Source: Candidatus Omnitrophota bacterium
GTDB taxonomy: Bacteria; Omnitrophota; Gorgyraeia; Gygaellales; Profunditerraquicolaceae
Length of the DNA: 9,441 nucleotides
Direction of reading: 5' to 3'
NCBI GenBank assembly: GCA_028714595.1
Contig: JAQTMD010000051.1
Span: 1 to 9,441, forward strand
The translations under genes were made by a program, and so were the position numbers. Of the stretch, positions 1-5,424 are shown in pieces. Each line of letters begins with the position of its first letter. The stretch's first letter is position 1. The notes under the pieces are model-generated. The model was not told the DNA's origin and did no database searches. It saw nothing but the letters and a program-made list of their open reading frames with translations.

Positions 1-360
1 GCCGTACTCGTACTTTGCCAGGATATAGAGCAGCGGCTCGGCATAGGCCAGCGCAGGACCGACGATCTCCTGCGCGGTGCGCAGCGCCTGCGCTGCCGGT
101 CCGTCGTTGCGCTGCCGCAAACCCGCCTGCGCGCGCCCGATGTACCCGGGGTGCAGTTGTGTCAGCGACTGCGGCGCGAAATCATGGTCGAGCATGTACA
201 GGTCAAGGGCGTTCTTGACGACCTTGATGTTGGTCGCGCATATCCGCGCCTTTGAGCCCTCGACGACCTGCAACCCGAACAGGGTCGCCAGCGTGCTCAT
301 GATCGCAACGATCACGACCACGATCAGTATTTCGAGGAACGTCAAAGCCTTCTTCTGCAT
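1..360 (-). CDS. Type IV pilin-like / pseudopilin protein, 3' end outside window
   Basis: This frame is open from an ATG at 360 to the window edge, giving 120 residues with the C-terminus missing. The N-terminus has the class III signal of type IV pilins and type II secretion pseudopilins: a short basic leader (MQKK), then ALTFLE with Glu at mature position +5, then a hydrophobic helix (residues 11-30). Prepilin peptidase would be expected to cut after Ala5, leaving a protein anchored in the inner membrane or packed in a pilus-like fibre. Residues 1-71 align without gaps to the pilin gene just upstream, sharing KALTFLE, K37, R39, C41, T43-N44, K46, H59-D60, SL-QL and P71, so the two are tandem paralogues. 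The spacing from the upstream stop is 25 bases, with a purine-rich GGGAGAAGGG before the start. The later part (residues 75-120) is rich in Ala, Gln and Arg and is not recognised. The exact machine served cannot be told. Confidence 0.85.
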   Translation of the reverse strand, partial: MQKKALTFLEILIVVVIVAIMSTLATLFGLQVVEGSKARICATNIKVVKNALDLYMLDHDFAPQSLTQLHPGYIGRAQAGLRQRNDGPAAQALRTAQEIVGPALAYAEPLLYILAKYEYG

Positions 361-385
361 ATGCCCTTCTCCCACGGCGACCTTC

Positions 386-1087
386 CTACCAGGGTTGTTG
401 CCCCCCCAGATATTCGCGTATAACGCCGGGGTTAAAATAAAAATTAGAATTGTAGTCCGGACTGGCGGGATTCGCGATGCTTATCCCCACTTTCCCATCC
501 ATGCTTATTCCGACCAAAAAACTGACTCTTTGCAGCCCGTTGATGTGGATATGAAGCCGGCTTGCGTACGTGACCAGGCCCGGGCCGTTGGAACAGACGG
601 CGTTGTCCGAATCCGCGATCATGAGCTTCGTACCCGGAGAATCCTTCAAGTTCTTGTACCCGATACTGGTATGCGTGTCGATCACTGCCTGGTTCAGTCC
701 GTAGGAGATACCGCCGCGGGTGTCTTTCGGGCAGTGCAGAACAGGCAGGCCGAAAGAAGGTCCCTGGGCGAACGCGCTGTTGCGCCGGCTCAAGCCGACG
801 ATCGCCTGCGCCACTTTGACCTTCCATGCGCCCCGTTCCTTCATGACCGCGGCGTACGCCGTTTCGATCCCGGACGGCTCAAGCTGCGAAAGGCTGCCCG
901 GCACCACGTCGTGCTCCATGATATAGACCTCTACTGCGGTGCGCAAGGTCTTCACGTTGGTGACGCAGACCCTGGTCTTCGCGTCCTCTATGAAATTGGA
1001 AAAAACCGGCAGGGCAACGGTGACGATGATGGCGATGATGATGACGACTGCGATGACCTCCAGAAACGTCAGGGCCTTGTGATCCAT
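386..1087 (-). CDS. Prepilin-type pseudopilin, H-X9-DG-like family
   Basis: This 233-residue protein has a prepilin N-terminus: MDHK leader, ALTFLE with Glu at +5 after the expected cut at Ala5, and a hydrophobic helix at about 11-29. The globular part carries C119-P-x-D122, a SYG-x-N element (128-132), IADS (157-160), and a late His179/His181 followed by D197-G198. These resemble the CP.D, SYG.N and H...DG landmarks of the pseudopilin-like proteins with a C-terminal H-X9-DG region that are abundant in Planctomycetes and similar phyla, but here the His-to-DG spacing is longer than the canonical nine. The ATG at 1087 follows AAGGGGGGCGGC, an acceptable ribosome site, 41 bases after the dnaB stop. 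A paralogue follows 25 bases downstream. The likely role is an inner-membrane pseudopilin of a type II secretion or type IV pilus-like system; the target is unknown. The class is fairly certain, the subfamily less so. Confidence 0.85.
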   Translation of the reverse strand: MDHKALTFLEVIAVVIIIAIIVTVALPVFSNFIEDAKTRVCVTNVKTLRTAVEVYIMEHDVVPGSLSQLEPSGIETAYAAVMKERGAWKVKVAQAIVGLSRRNSAFAQGPSFGLPVLHCPKDTRGGISYGLNQAVIDTHTSIGYKNLKDSPGTKLMIADSDNAVCSNGPGLVTYASRLHIHINGLQRVSFLVGISMDGKVGISIANPASPDYNSNFYFNPGVIREYLGGQQPW

Positions 1088-1110
1088 GCCGCCCCCCTTT
1101 TAGATTTCCC

Positions 1111-1124
1111 CCCGTCCGGACGGG
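1111..1124. repeat. Perfect 14-bp palindrome between dnaB and the first pilin gene
   Basis: CCCGTCCGGACGGG equals its own reverse complement. It sits in the 41-base gap just after the dnaB stop codon. As RNA it could form a 5-bp stem with a CCGG loop. No U-tract follows in the transcribed direction (GGGGAAATC), so a classic intrinsic terminator is unlikely. It could be a protein-binding site, an RNA processing element, or chance. Confidence 0.4.
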
Positions 1125-1128
1125 CTCG

Positions 1129-2478
1129 CTACTCTATCCGCGCCGAGTTCTCGAACCTGGTGAACTCTTTCATGAAGGTAAGCTTGAACGTACCCACCGG
1201 GCCGTTGCGCTGTTTGGCGATGATGATGTCCGCGATGCCTTCGTTCTCGGGCGTGGGGTTATAATACTCCTCGCGCAGGATAAGGACCACCAGGTCCGCG
1301 TCCTGCTCGATGGCGCCGGATTCGCGCAGATCCGAGAGCTGCGGCCGGTGGTCGATGCGCGATTCCACGGCGCGCGAAAGCTGGCTGATGCCGATTACCG
1401 CGACGTTCAGCTCGCGGGCCAGGGCTTTGAGCGACCGGGAAATGTCGGAGATCTCCTGCTGCCTGCTCTCCGTAAACCCGGAGCCGCGCATGAGCTGCAA
1501 ATAATCCACGATGAGCATCTTGATGTCGTAATTGGCCTTGAGGCGCCTTGCCTTTGCGCGCAGTTCCATCACCGAGATGGCCGCAGTATCGTCGATGAAT
1601 ATGGGCGCCTCGGAGAGCTTGCCTGCCGCGGCAGTCAAATGCGGCCAGTCCGAAGCCGCCAGGTACCCGGTACGGACCTTGTTGGCGTCCACTTTGGCGT
1701 GCGAGCACAAAAGGCGCTGCACCAGCTGTTCCTTGGACATTTCCAGGGAGAAAATTGCCAGGGGGATCTTCGCGACCACGCCCGCGTATTCGGCGATGCC
1801 CAGGGCCAGGGCGCTCTTTCCCATGGACGGCCGGCCTGCGATGACAATGAGGTCGGACTGCTGCAGCCCGGCAGTGCGGGAATCGAAATCTATGTATCCG
1901 GTGGGGATGCCGGTCACGTGCGCCTTGTTCTGGTACAGGCGGTCGATGGCCTCGATGGAATCCTTGATGATCTCTTTGATGGGAAGGTAGGTGGTATGGG
2001 TGCGGTTGTCGCTGACCTCGAAGATGAGCTTTTCCGCTTCGTCGACCAGCTCGTCCACCGCTCCTTCGCTTTCGTGGCAGGAGTGGATGATCTTCGTGGC
2101 GTTGGTGATCAGCGCGCGCAGGGTGCTTTTTTCCTTGACGATCGCCACGTAGTGGCCGATGTTGGCCGCCGAGGGCACGGAATTCACCAGTTCCGTGAGG
2201 TACGAGACGCCGCCGACCTCCTCCAGCTCGCCCGACCGCTTCAGCTCGTCGGTAACGGTGATGAGGTCTATGGCCTTATTGCCGTTATAGAGGATGAGGA
2301 TGACGTCGAATATCTTGCGGTGGGCGTCTTTGTAGAAGGAATCGCGGCTTATGTTCTCCACCGCCACGCCGATGGCGTTCTCGTCAAGTAAGAGCGACCC
2401 CAGCGCCGCCATCTCTGCCTCGAGGTTCTGCGGCGGCAGCAGGTCTTTGGGAACGAGATCTTTGGCTAGGTTGGCCAT
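1129..2478 (-). CDS. dnaB: Replicative DNA helicase DnaB
   Basis: A 449-residue hexameric 5'-3' helicase that unwinds DNA at the replication fork and contacts DnaG primase. The N-terminal domain begins with the family landmark PPQNLEAE (15-22) and runs to about residue 155. The linker precedes the RecA-like motor: TGIPTGYIDFD (189-199), Walker A GRPSMGKSA (215-223), FSLEMSKEQLVQR (243-255), Walker B MLIVDYLQLM (321-330), SQLSRAVE (365-372), LSDLRESGAIEQDAD (381-395), and the KQRNGPVG arginine-finger region (422-429). Length and motif order are normal and no intein is seen. It lies 44 bases after rplI, the standard rpsF-rpsR-rplI-dnaB order. No Shine-Dalgarno precedes the ATG; the upstream bases are pyrimidine-rich. 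This start is kept because the next Met (residue 23) would remove PPQNLEAE. Confidence 0.98.
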   Translation of the reverse strand: MANLAKDLVPKDLLPPQNLEAEMAALGSLLLDENAIGVAVENISRDSFYKDAHRKIFDVILILYNGNKAIDLITVTDELKRSGELEEVGGVSYLTELVNSVPSAANIGHYVAIVKEKSTLRALITNATKIIHSCHESEGAVDELVDEAEKLIFEVSDNRTHTTYLPIKEIIKDSIEAIDRLYQNKAHVTGIPTGYIDFDSRTAGLQQSDLIVIAGRPSMGKSALALGIAEYAGVVAKIPLAIFSLEMSKEQLVQRLLCSHAKVDANKVRTGYLAASDWPHLTAAAGKLSEAPIFIDDTAAISVMELRAKARRLKANYDIKMLIVDYLQLMRGSGFTESRQQEISDISRSLKALARELNVAVIGISQLSRAVESRIDHRPQLSDLRESGAIEQDADLVVLILREEYYNPTPENEGIADIIIAKQRNGPVGTFKLTFMKEFTRFENSARIE

Positions 2479-2505
2479 CGTGGGGAGGTAAAAGTAAAAA
2501 GGTGC

Positions 2506-2524
2506 AAGCGGCTTCTTTCCGCCT
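2506..2524 (-). terminator. Weak hairpin with T-rich tail at the rplI stop (possible attenuator)
   Basis: On the minus strand AGGCGG and CCGCTT can pair around a 7-base loop (one G-U pair), and GCACCTTTTTACTTTT follows. The first arm overlaps the rplI stop codon. The stem is short, the loop long and the T-run begins several bases late, so termination would be partial at best. dnaB follows at once, so full termination would not make sense; attenuation or nothing is more likely. Confidence 0.2.
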
Positions 2525-2966
2525 ACTTTTTAACGATCCAGACTTTCAGCTGCCCTTCCACTTCGGGATGCAGCTTCAGCGGCACCTGGTATATCCCCAG
2601 GGCCTTGATCGGCTCTTCCAGGGCGATGGCCTGTTCGTCTATCTCGTGGCCTTCGTCTTTGAGCGCCTTGCATATCTCCGCGGCCCCGATCGAACCGTAG
2701 AGTTTTTCTTTTTCCTGCACCAGTACCGCGATGGTCAGCGACAGGGCCGCCAACTTGTCCCGCAACGCCTCGGCCTGCGTTTTCCGCTTTTCGCTCTCGT
2801 GGTCCCTGCGCTCTTTTTCCTGCTCGATCCGTTTCATGTTCGCAGGCGTGACTGCCACGGCGAGGTTCTTCGGAAAAAGGAAATTCCGGGCATAGCCGTC
2901 CTTTACCTTGAGTTTCTCTCCCTGTTTACCGACCCCCTCGACGTTCTGGGTCAAAATGACTTCCAT
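2523..2966 (-). CDS. rplI: 50S ribosomal protein L9
   Basis: At 147 residues this is the usual L9 length. The N-terminal rRNA-binding domain holds the family signature spanning residues 11-36 (GVGKQGEKLKVKDGYARNF, then LFPKNLA). A long charged connecting helix follows (about 42-76, rich in Glu, Lys and Arg), then the C-terminal domain (about 80-147) with EKLYGSIG (87-94) and PIKALGIY (119-126). L9 binds domain V of 23S rRNA near L1 and helps keep reading-frame fidelity. It starts 15 bases after the rpsR stop with GAGG as a modest ribosome site, and stops 44 bases before dnaB. Nothing is unusual in the protein. Confidence 0.98.
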   Translation of the reverse strand: MEVILTQNVEGVGKQGEKLKVKDGYARNFLFPKNLAVAVTPANMKRIEQEKERRDHESEKRKTQAEALRDKLAALSLTIAVLVQEKEKLYGSIGAAEICKALKDEGHEIDEQAIALEEPIKALGIYQVPLKLHPEVEGQLKVWIVKK

Positions 2967-2981
2967 GGGATGCCTCGCTTG

Positions 2982-3257
2982 TTATAGCCGGACGTAGGGA
3001 AGCAGCGCGATAAAGCGGGCGCGCTTGATGGCGCGCGTAAGCTCGCGCTGGTGTTTCGCGCAATTGCCGGAGGAACGCGACGATAGGATCCTGCCCCGCT
3101 CCTTGATGAACGATTCCAGGACCTTCATGTCCTTGTAATCCACGTGTTTTACCTTATCCGAGCAGAAACGGCAGACCTTGCGCCGGGGAGGGACGAACAT
3201 CCCCCGTTTGCGGTCGTTCCTGCGTGTCCGTGTCCTTGTCCTACTGGGTAGTCTCAT
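2982..3257 (-). CDS. rpsR: 30S ribosomal protein S18 (zinc-binding form)
   Basis: A 91-residue S18, the partner of S6 on the 30S platform. Residues 1-26 are a very basic extension. The core carries C29-x2-C32 and C66-x2-H69, the four ligands of the zinc-containing (C+) type of S18, and then the conserved basic helix RELTRAIKRARFIALLPY (71-88). The ATG at 3257 lies inside the end of ssb, overlapping it by 17 bases, and has AAGGAGA seven bases upstream, also inside ssb, so translational coupling is likely. A shorter protein from Met20 would also hold the core, but the good ribosome site favours the longer form. Confidence 0.97.
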   Translation of the reverse strand: MRLPSRTRTRTRRNDRKRGMFVPPRRKVCRFCSDKVKHVDYKDMKVLESFIKERGRILSSRSSGNCAKHQRELTRAIKRARFIALLPYVRL

Positions 3258-3693
3258 GCATATCTCCTTGAGTTTCGTCCAACCATGCCGCCTCGCTCGA
3301 CTGCTCCGGTGCAGCCGTCACTTCTTCGGCAGGCGCTCCGGCCCCGGCGCCGGTACCGGCGCCTTTAGACCCTAAGAACTGCACGCGCTCTGCGCGCACT
3401 TCGATGACCGTGCGTTTCTTTCCTTCTTTATCTTCCCAGCTGCGCATCATCAGCCTGCCCTCGACGAAGACCGGGCTGCCTTTATGCAGGTACTGGTTAC
3501 AGGTCTCCGCCATCTTGTTCCATACCACGACGGTGACGAAGCAGACCTCTTCCCTGAGCTCGCCGCTCTTATCCTTGAACTTCCTGCTCACTGCCAGGCC
3601 GATGTTCGCGACGGCCGTGCCCTGCGGCGTATAGCGCAGTTCGGGGTCGCGCGTCAGGTTGCCGATCAAAAGTACCTTGTTCAGACTTGCCAT
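3241..3693 (-). CDS. ssb: Single-stranded DNA-binding protein
   Basis: A 150-residue SSB. The N-terminal OB fold (about 1-108) is clear: NKVLLIGNLTRDPELRYT (5-22), G25-T-A-V-A-N-I-G-L-A-V, FVTVVVWNKMAE (52-63), GSPVFVEGRL (72-81) and RAERVQFLG (100-108). SSB coats single-stranded DNA in replication and repair. A low-complexity Gly/Ala/Thr linker follows (about 109-121). The C-terminus ends WLDETQGDMHETTQ, without the DDDIPF-like acidic tip ending in Phe that normally docks partner proteins; none of the alternative frames restores it. The start has a strong AAGGAGGG site, and the 3' end overlaps rpsR by 17 bases. It sits between rpsF and rpsR, where ssb is often found. Confidence 0.97.
   Translation of the reverse strand: MASLNKVLLIGNLTRDPELRYTPQGTAVANIGLAVSRKFKDKSGELREEVCFVTVVVWNKMAETCNQYLHKGSPVFVEGRLMMRSWEDKEGKKRTVIEVRAERVQFLGSKGAGTGAGAGAPAEEVTAAPEQSSEAAWLDETQGDMHETTQ
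3346..3363. repeat. 18-bp perfect palindrome inside the ssb linker
   Basis: GGCGCC-GGTACC-GGCGCC is its own reverse complement and encodes part of the Gly/Ala/Thr-rich linker of SSB. Positions 3355-3366 (ACCGGCGCCTTT) recur exactly at 3763-3774 in the rpsF-ssb spacer hairpin. It could arise from low-complexity GC-rich coding sequence alone. Confidence 0.5.
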
Positions 3694-3698
3694 GTAAA

Positions 3699-3706
3699 CC
3701 CTCCTT
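3699..3706 (-). promoter_or_regulatory. Strong ribosome-binding site of ssb
   Basis: AAGGAGGG lies five bases before the ssb ATG. It is among the best Shine-Dalgarno sequences in the window and fixes the ssb start after a 112-base spacer. Confidence 0.8.
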
Positions 3707-3742
3707 GCACAGGGGCGCGCACCAATCCATCCTATTGGATCG

Positions 3743-3785
3743 GGTGTCCCCTTGCGGGGGACACCGGCGCCTTTGCCGGCGCCGG
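3743..3785 (-). promoter_or_regulatory. Two adjacent strong hairpins between rpsF and ssb
   Basis: The 112-base spacer between rpsF and ssb is the longest gap inside the ribosomal part of the operon. It holds two inverted repeats. GGTGTCCCC/GGGGACACC (3743-3751 with 3757-3765) forms a 9-bp stem with a 5-base loop. CCGGCGCC/GGCGCCGG (3764-3771 with 3778-3785) forms an 8-bp stem with a 6-base loop. They share bases 3764-3765, so one must lose a pair or two if both form. No U-tract follows, so they are not a standard terminator. Plausible roles are mRNA processing or stability, ribosomal-protein feedback, or a repetitive palindromic element. Confidence 0.55.
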
Positions 3786-3805
3786 GCGTACTCGAATACC
3801 GTCCG

Positions 3806-4090
3806 TTACGCCGCCAGGATCAATACCCGCAGTATCTGCTCGTTTAATTTGAACGTGTATTTGAGTTTCGTGATCGCGTCCGTGGGCGCAGTGAAATTCG
3901 CCAGGTAATAGACGCCCTCGTGCTGTTTCTTCAAGGGGAACCACAGCCTGCGTTTTTCCGCCCAGACCGCTCCGTTCGAGACCTGACCGTTGTTCTTGGT
4001 GATCACTTCCTGGATCGTGCCGAAGAGCGCTTTTCGCTCGTCCTCGGACAAATCAGGTTTGATCACGAACATCGCTTCGTACTTATTCAT
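3806..4090 (-). CDS. rpsF: 30S ribosomal protein S6
   Basis: A 94-residue S6 starting MNKYEAMFVIKPDLSEDE and holding the family core EKRRLWFPLKKQHEGVYYLANF (45-66) and a C-terminal FKLNEQILRVLIL (80-92). S6 pairs with S18 on the 30S platform. The protein stops just after the core and lacks the acidic tail seen in enterobacterial S6. Its ATG overlaps the pth stop by 8 bases (ATGAATAA) and is preceded by GAGGAAAAGG, so it is likely coupled to pth translation. Because of this overlap there is no room for a separate rpsF leader immediately upstream, where S6:S18-type autoregulatory RNA motifs are usually found. Confidence 0.97.
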   Translation of the reverse strand: MNKYEAMFVIKPDLSEDERKALFGTIQEVITKNNGQVSNGAVWAEKRRLWFPLKKQHEGVYYLANFTAPTDAITKLKYTFKLNEQILRVLILAA

Positions 4091-4670
4091 CCTTTTCCTC
4101 GCCTCGTCTGTTGACCGTGTTCATTGTTTTTTCTATGCCGAGTTCTATCCACGACTCGATTGCCTGCAGCGCATCGTCGATGAATTCCGGTATGCGCGCC
4201 GTTTCCTTGCCGGTGAACGCGGACAGCACGTAGTCCGCCGTATCCGCGCTGCGATGCGCCGGCCTGCCGATACCCAGGCGCAGCCTGCAGAAATCCCGGG
4301 TGTCCAGCGCTGCGATGACCGAGGCCACGCCGTTATGCCCGTTGTCGGAACCGCTGCGCCGCAGCCGTACCCTTCCGAGTTCCAGGTCCAGGTCGTCGCA
4401 GACGACCAGGAGGTCCTCGCCTGCGATGCGGTGCTTTTTGACCAGGGCCAGCACTGCCGCCCCGGACAGGTTCATATAGGTCAGCGGCACTGCCAGGACA
4501 CACTCAATGCCGTGCAACTTTACTTTTGCGCTTAACGCAGCGGAGAAAAGCCCGCGTTTGAGGGCTGCCTTGTGCCTGCGGCAGAATTCCTTGACCACTG
4601 CCGAGCCGATGTTGTGCCGCGTTCCAAGGTACCGCGTTCCCGGATTGCCCAGCCCTACAATGAGTTTCAT
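4083..4670 (-). CDS. pth: Peptidyl-tRNA hydrolase
   Basis: A 195-residue bacterial Pth, which cleaves the ester bond of peptidyl-tRNAs dropped by the ribosome and recycles tRNA. The N-terminus MKLIVGLGNPG (1-11) carries Asn9; the catalytic His19 is in TRHNIG (17-22); TYMNLSG (64-70) carries Asn67; CDDLDL (91-96) provides the conserved Asp; and DNGHNG (109-114) provides Asn113. All expected active-site residues are present. RLRLGIGRP (129-137) is also conserved. The length is normal. It starts 13 bases after rplY, a pairing widely conserved as ctc-pth, and its end overlaps rpsF by 8 bases. The ribosome site is weak. Confidence 0.98.
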   Translation of the reverse strand: MKLIVGLGNPGTRYLGTRHNIGSAVVKEFCRRHKAALKRGLFSAALSAKVKLHGIECVLAVPLTYMNLSGAAVLALVKKHRIAGEDLLVVCDDLDLELGRVRLRRSGSDNGHNGVASVIAALDTRDFCRLRLGIGRPAHRSADTADYVLSAFTGKETARIPEFIDDALQAIESWIELGIEKTMNTVNRRGEEKDE

Positions 4671-4683
4671 GGAGCGATCTATC

Positions 4684-5388
4684 CTACTTCTTCTCTTCCT
4701 TCTTTTCTTTCTTGTCTTCTTTCTTTTCTTCGGCGCCTGCCTCAGCCGGTTCTTCCTTCTTTTCCTTAATGACCTCGGGCTCGGTAATCTCCTCGCCTTC
4801 GGCAGGAGCAGCCACCTCTTCCTTCATCGGCGCCGACACCGACACGACCACTGCTTCCGGGTCCGAGACGACCTTGATCTTCTCCGGGAATTTGAGGTCC
4901 TTGATATGGACGGAATCCCCGATCTTGAGCTCCGCGACATTGACCTCGATATTCTTGGGGATGTCCGTGGGAAGACACTCCACCTCGATCTCCCACATGA
5001 TGGTCTCCAGGGAGCCGCCTTCAAGCTTGACGCCTGCAGGCTCGCCCACGGTCGCCACGGGGACGTTGACCTTGATGGCCTTGGTTAGGGATATCTCGTT
5101 GAAATCGATGTGCACGATATCGCCGTGCACCGGGTCCTGCTGTATCTCTTTGATCATGCACGACCTGCCGGGCTTCTTGTCGTCCTTGATCCTGACGCTG
5201 ATGATCGCGTTCTCCACCCGGTGGTGGTGGATCATGGTCAGGAACTCGTGGCGCGACACCTTGACCGGCATTGACTCCTTGCCGCCCGAATACACCACTG
5301 CCGGGATAAACCCGCCCGACTTCATGATCCTGACCTTGTTCTTTCCTATCTCTGTCCGCGGTTGCGCTTCGAGTACGAGTTCTTCCAT
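4684..5388 (-). CDS. rplY: 50S ribosomal protein L25 / general stress protein Ctc (long form)
   Basis: A 234-residue long-form L25 (TL5/Ctc), which binds 5S rRNA. The N-terminal domain (about 1-95) starts LVLEAQPRTEIGKNKVR (4-20) and holds GGFIPAVVYSGG (25-36) and DPVHGDIVHIDF (85-96). The C-terminal beta domain (about 97-186) holds KVNVPVATVGEPAGVKLEGG (106-125). From about residue 187 there is a highly charged tail dominated by Lys and Glu, with runs such as EKKEDKKEKKEEKK at the very end; such acidic/basic tails are common in long L25 proteins and are probably disordered. It lies 36 bases after prs and 13 before pth, the usual prs-ctc-pth order. Confidence 0.96.
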   Translation of the reverse strand: MEELVLEAQPRTEIGKNKVRIMKSGGFIPAVVYSGGKESMPVKVSRHEFLTMIHHHRVENAIISVRIKDDKKPGRSCMIKEIQQDPVHGDIVHIDFNEISLTKAIKVNVPVATVGEPAGVKLEGGSLETIMWEIEVECLPTDIPKNIEVNVAELKIGDSVHIKDLKFPEKIKVVSDPEAVVVSVSAPMKEEVAAPAEGEEITEPEVIKEKKEEPAEAGAEEKKEDKKEKKEEKK

Positions 5389-5424
5389 GGGTTCTCAGGT
5401 TCCTTTCATTCTTTGGATTGCGTT

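Noticed and set aside
1108..1124. Intrinsic terminator after dnaB
   Set aside because: The palindrome is present but is followed by GGGGAAATC with no T-run in the transcribed direction.
77..1264. 395-codon open frame on the plus strand
   Set aside because: It lies antisense to the two pilin genes and the end of dnaB. Its Asp-rich run is the reverse reading of a pilin hydrophobic helix, and no family is recognisable; it is a GC-rich shadow.
1348..2391. 347-codon plus-strand frame opposite dnaB
   Set aside because: It is fully antisense to an unmistakable DnaB and has no recognisable domain.
2502..2987. 161-codon plus-strand frame with GGGGAGGT some way upstream
   Set aside because: The purine tract is the complement of the dnaB leader. 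The frame is antisense to rplI and shows no protein family.
3182..3200. Alternative rpsR start at Met20
   Set aside because: The core would survive, but the ATG at 3257 has a better AAGGAGA site; the long basic N-terminus is acceptable for S18.
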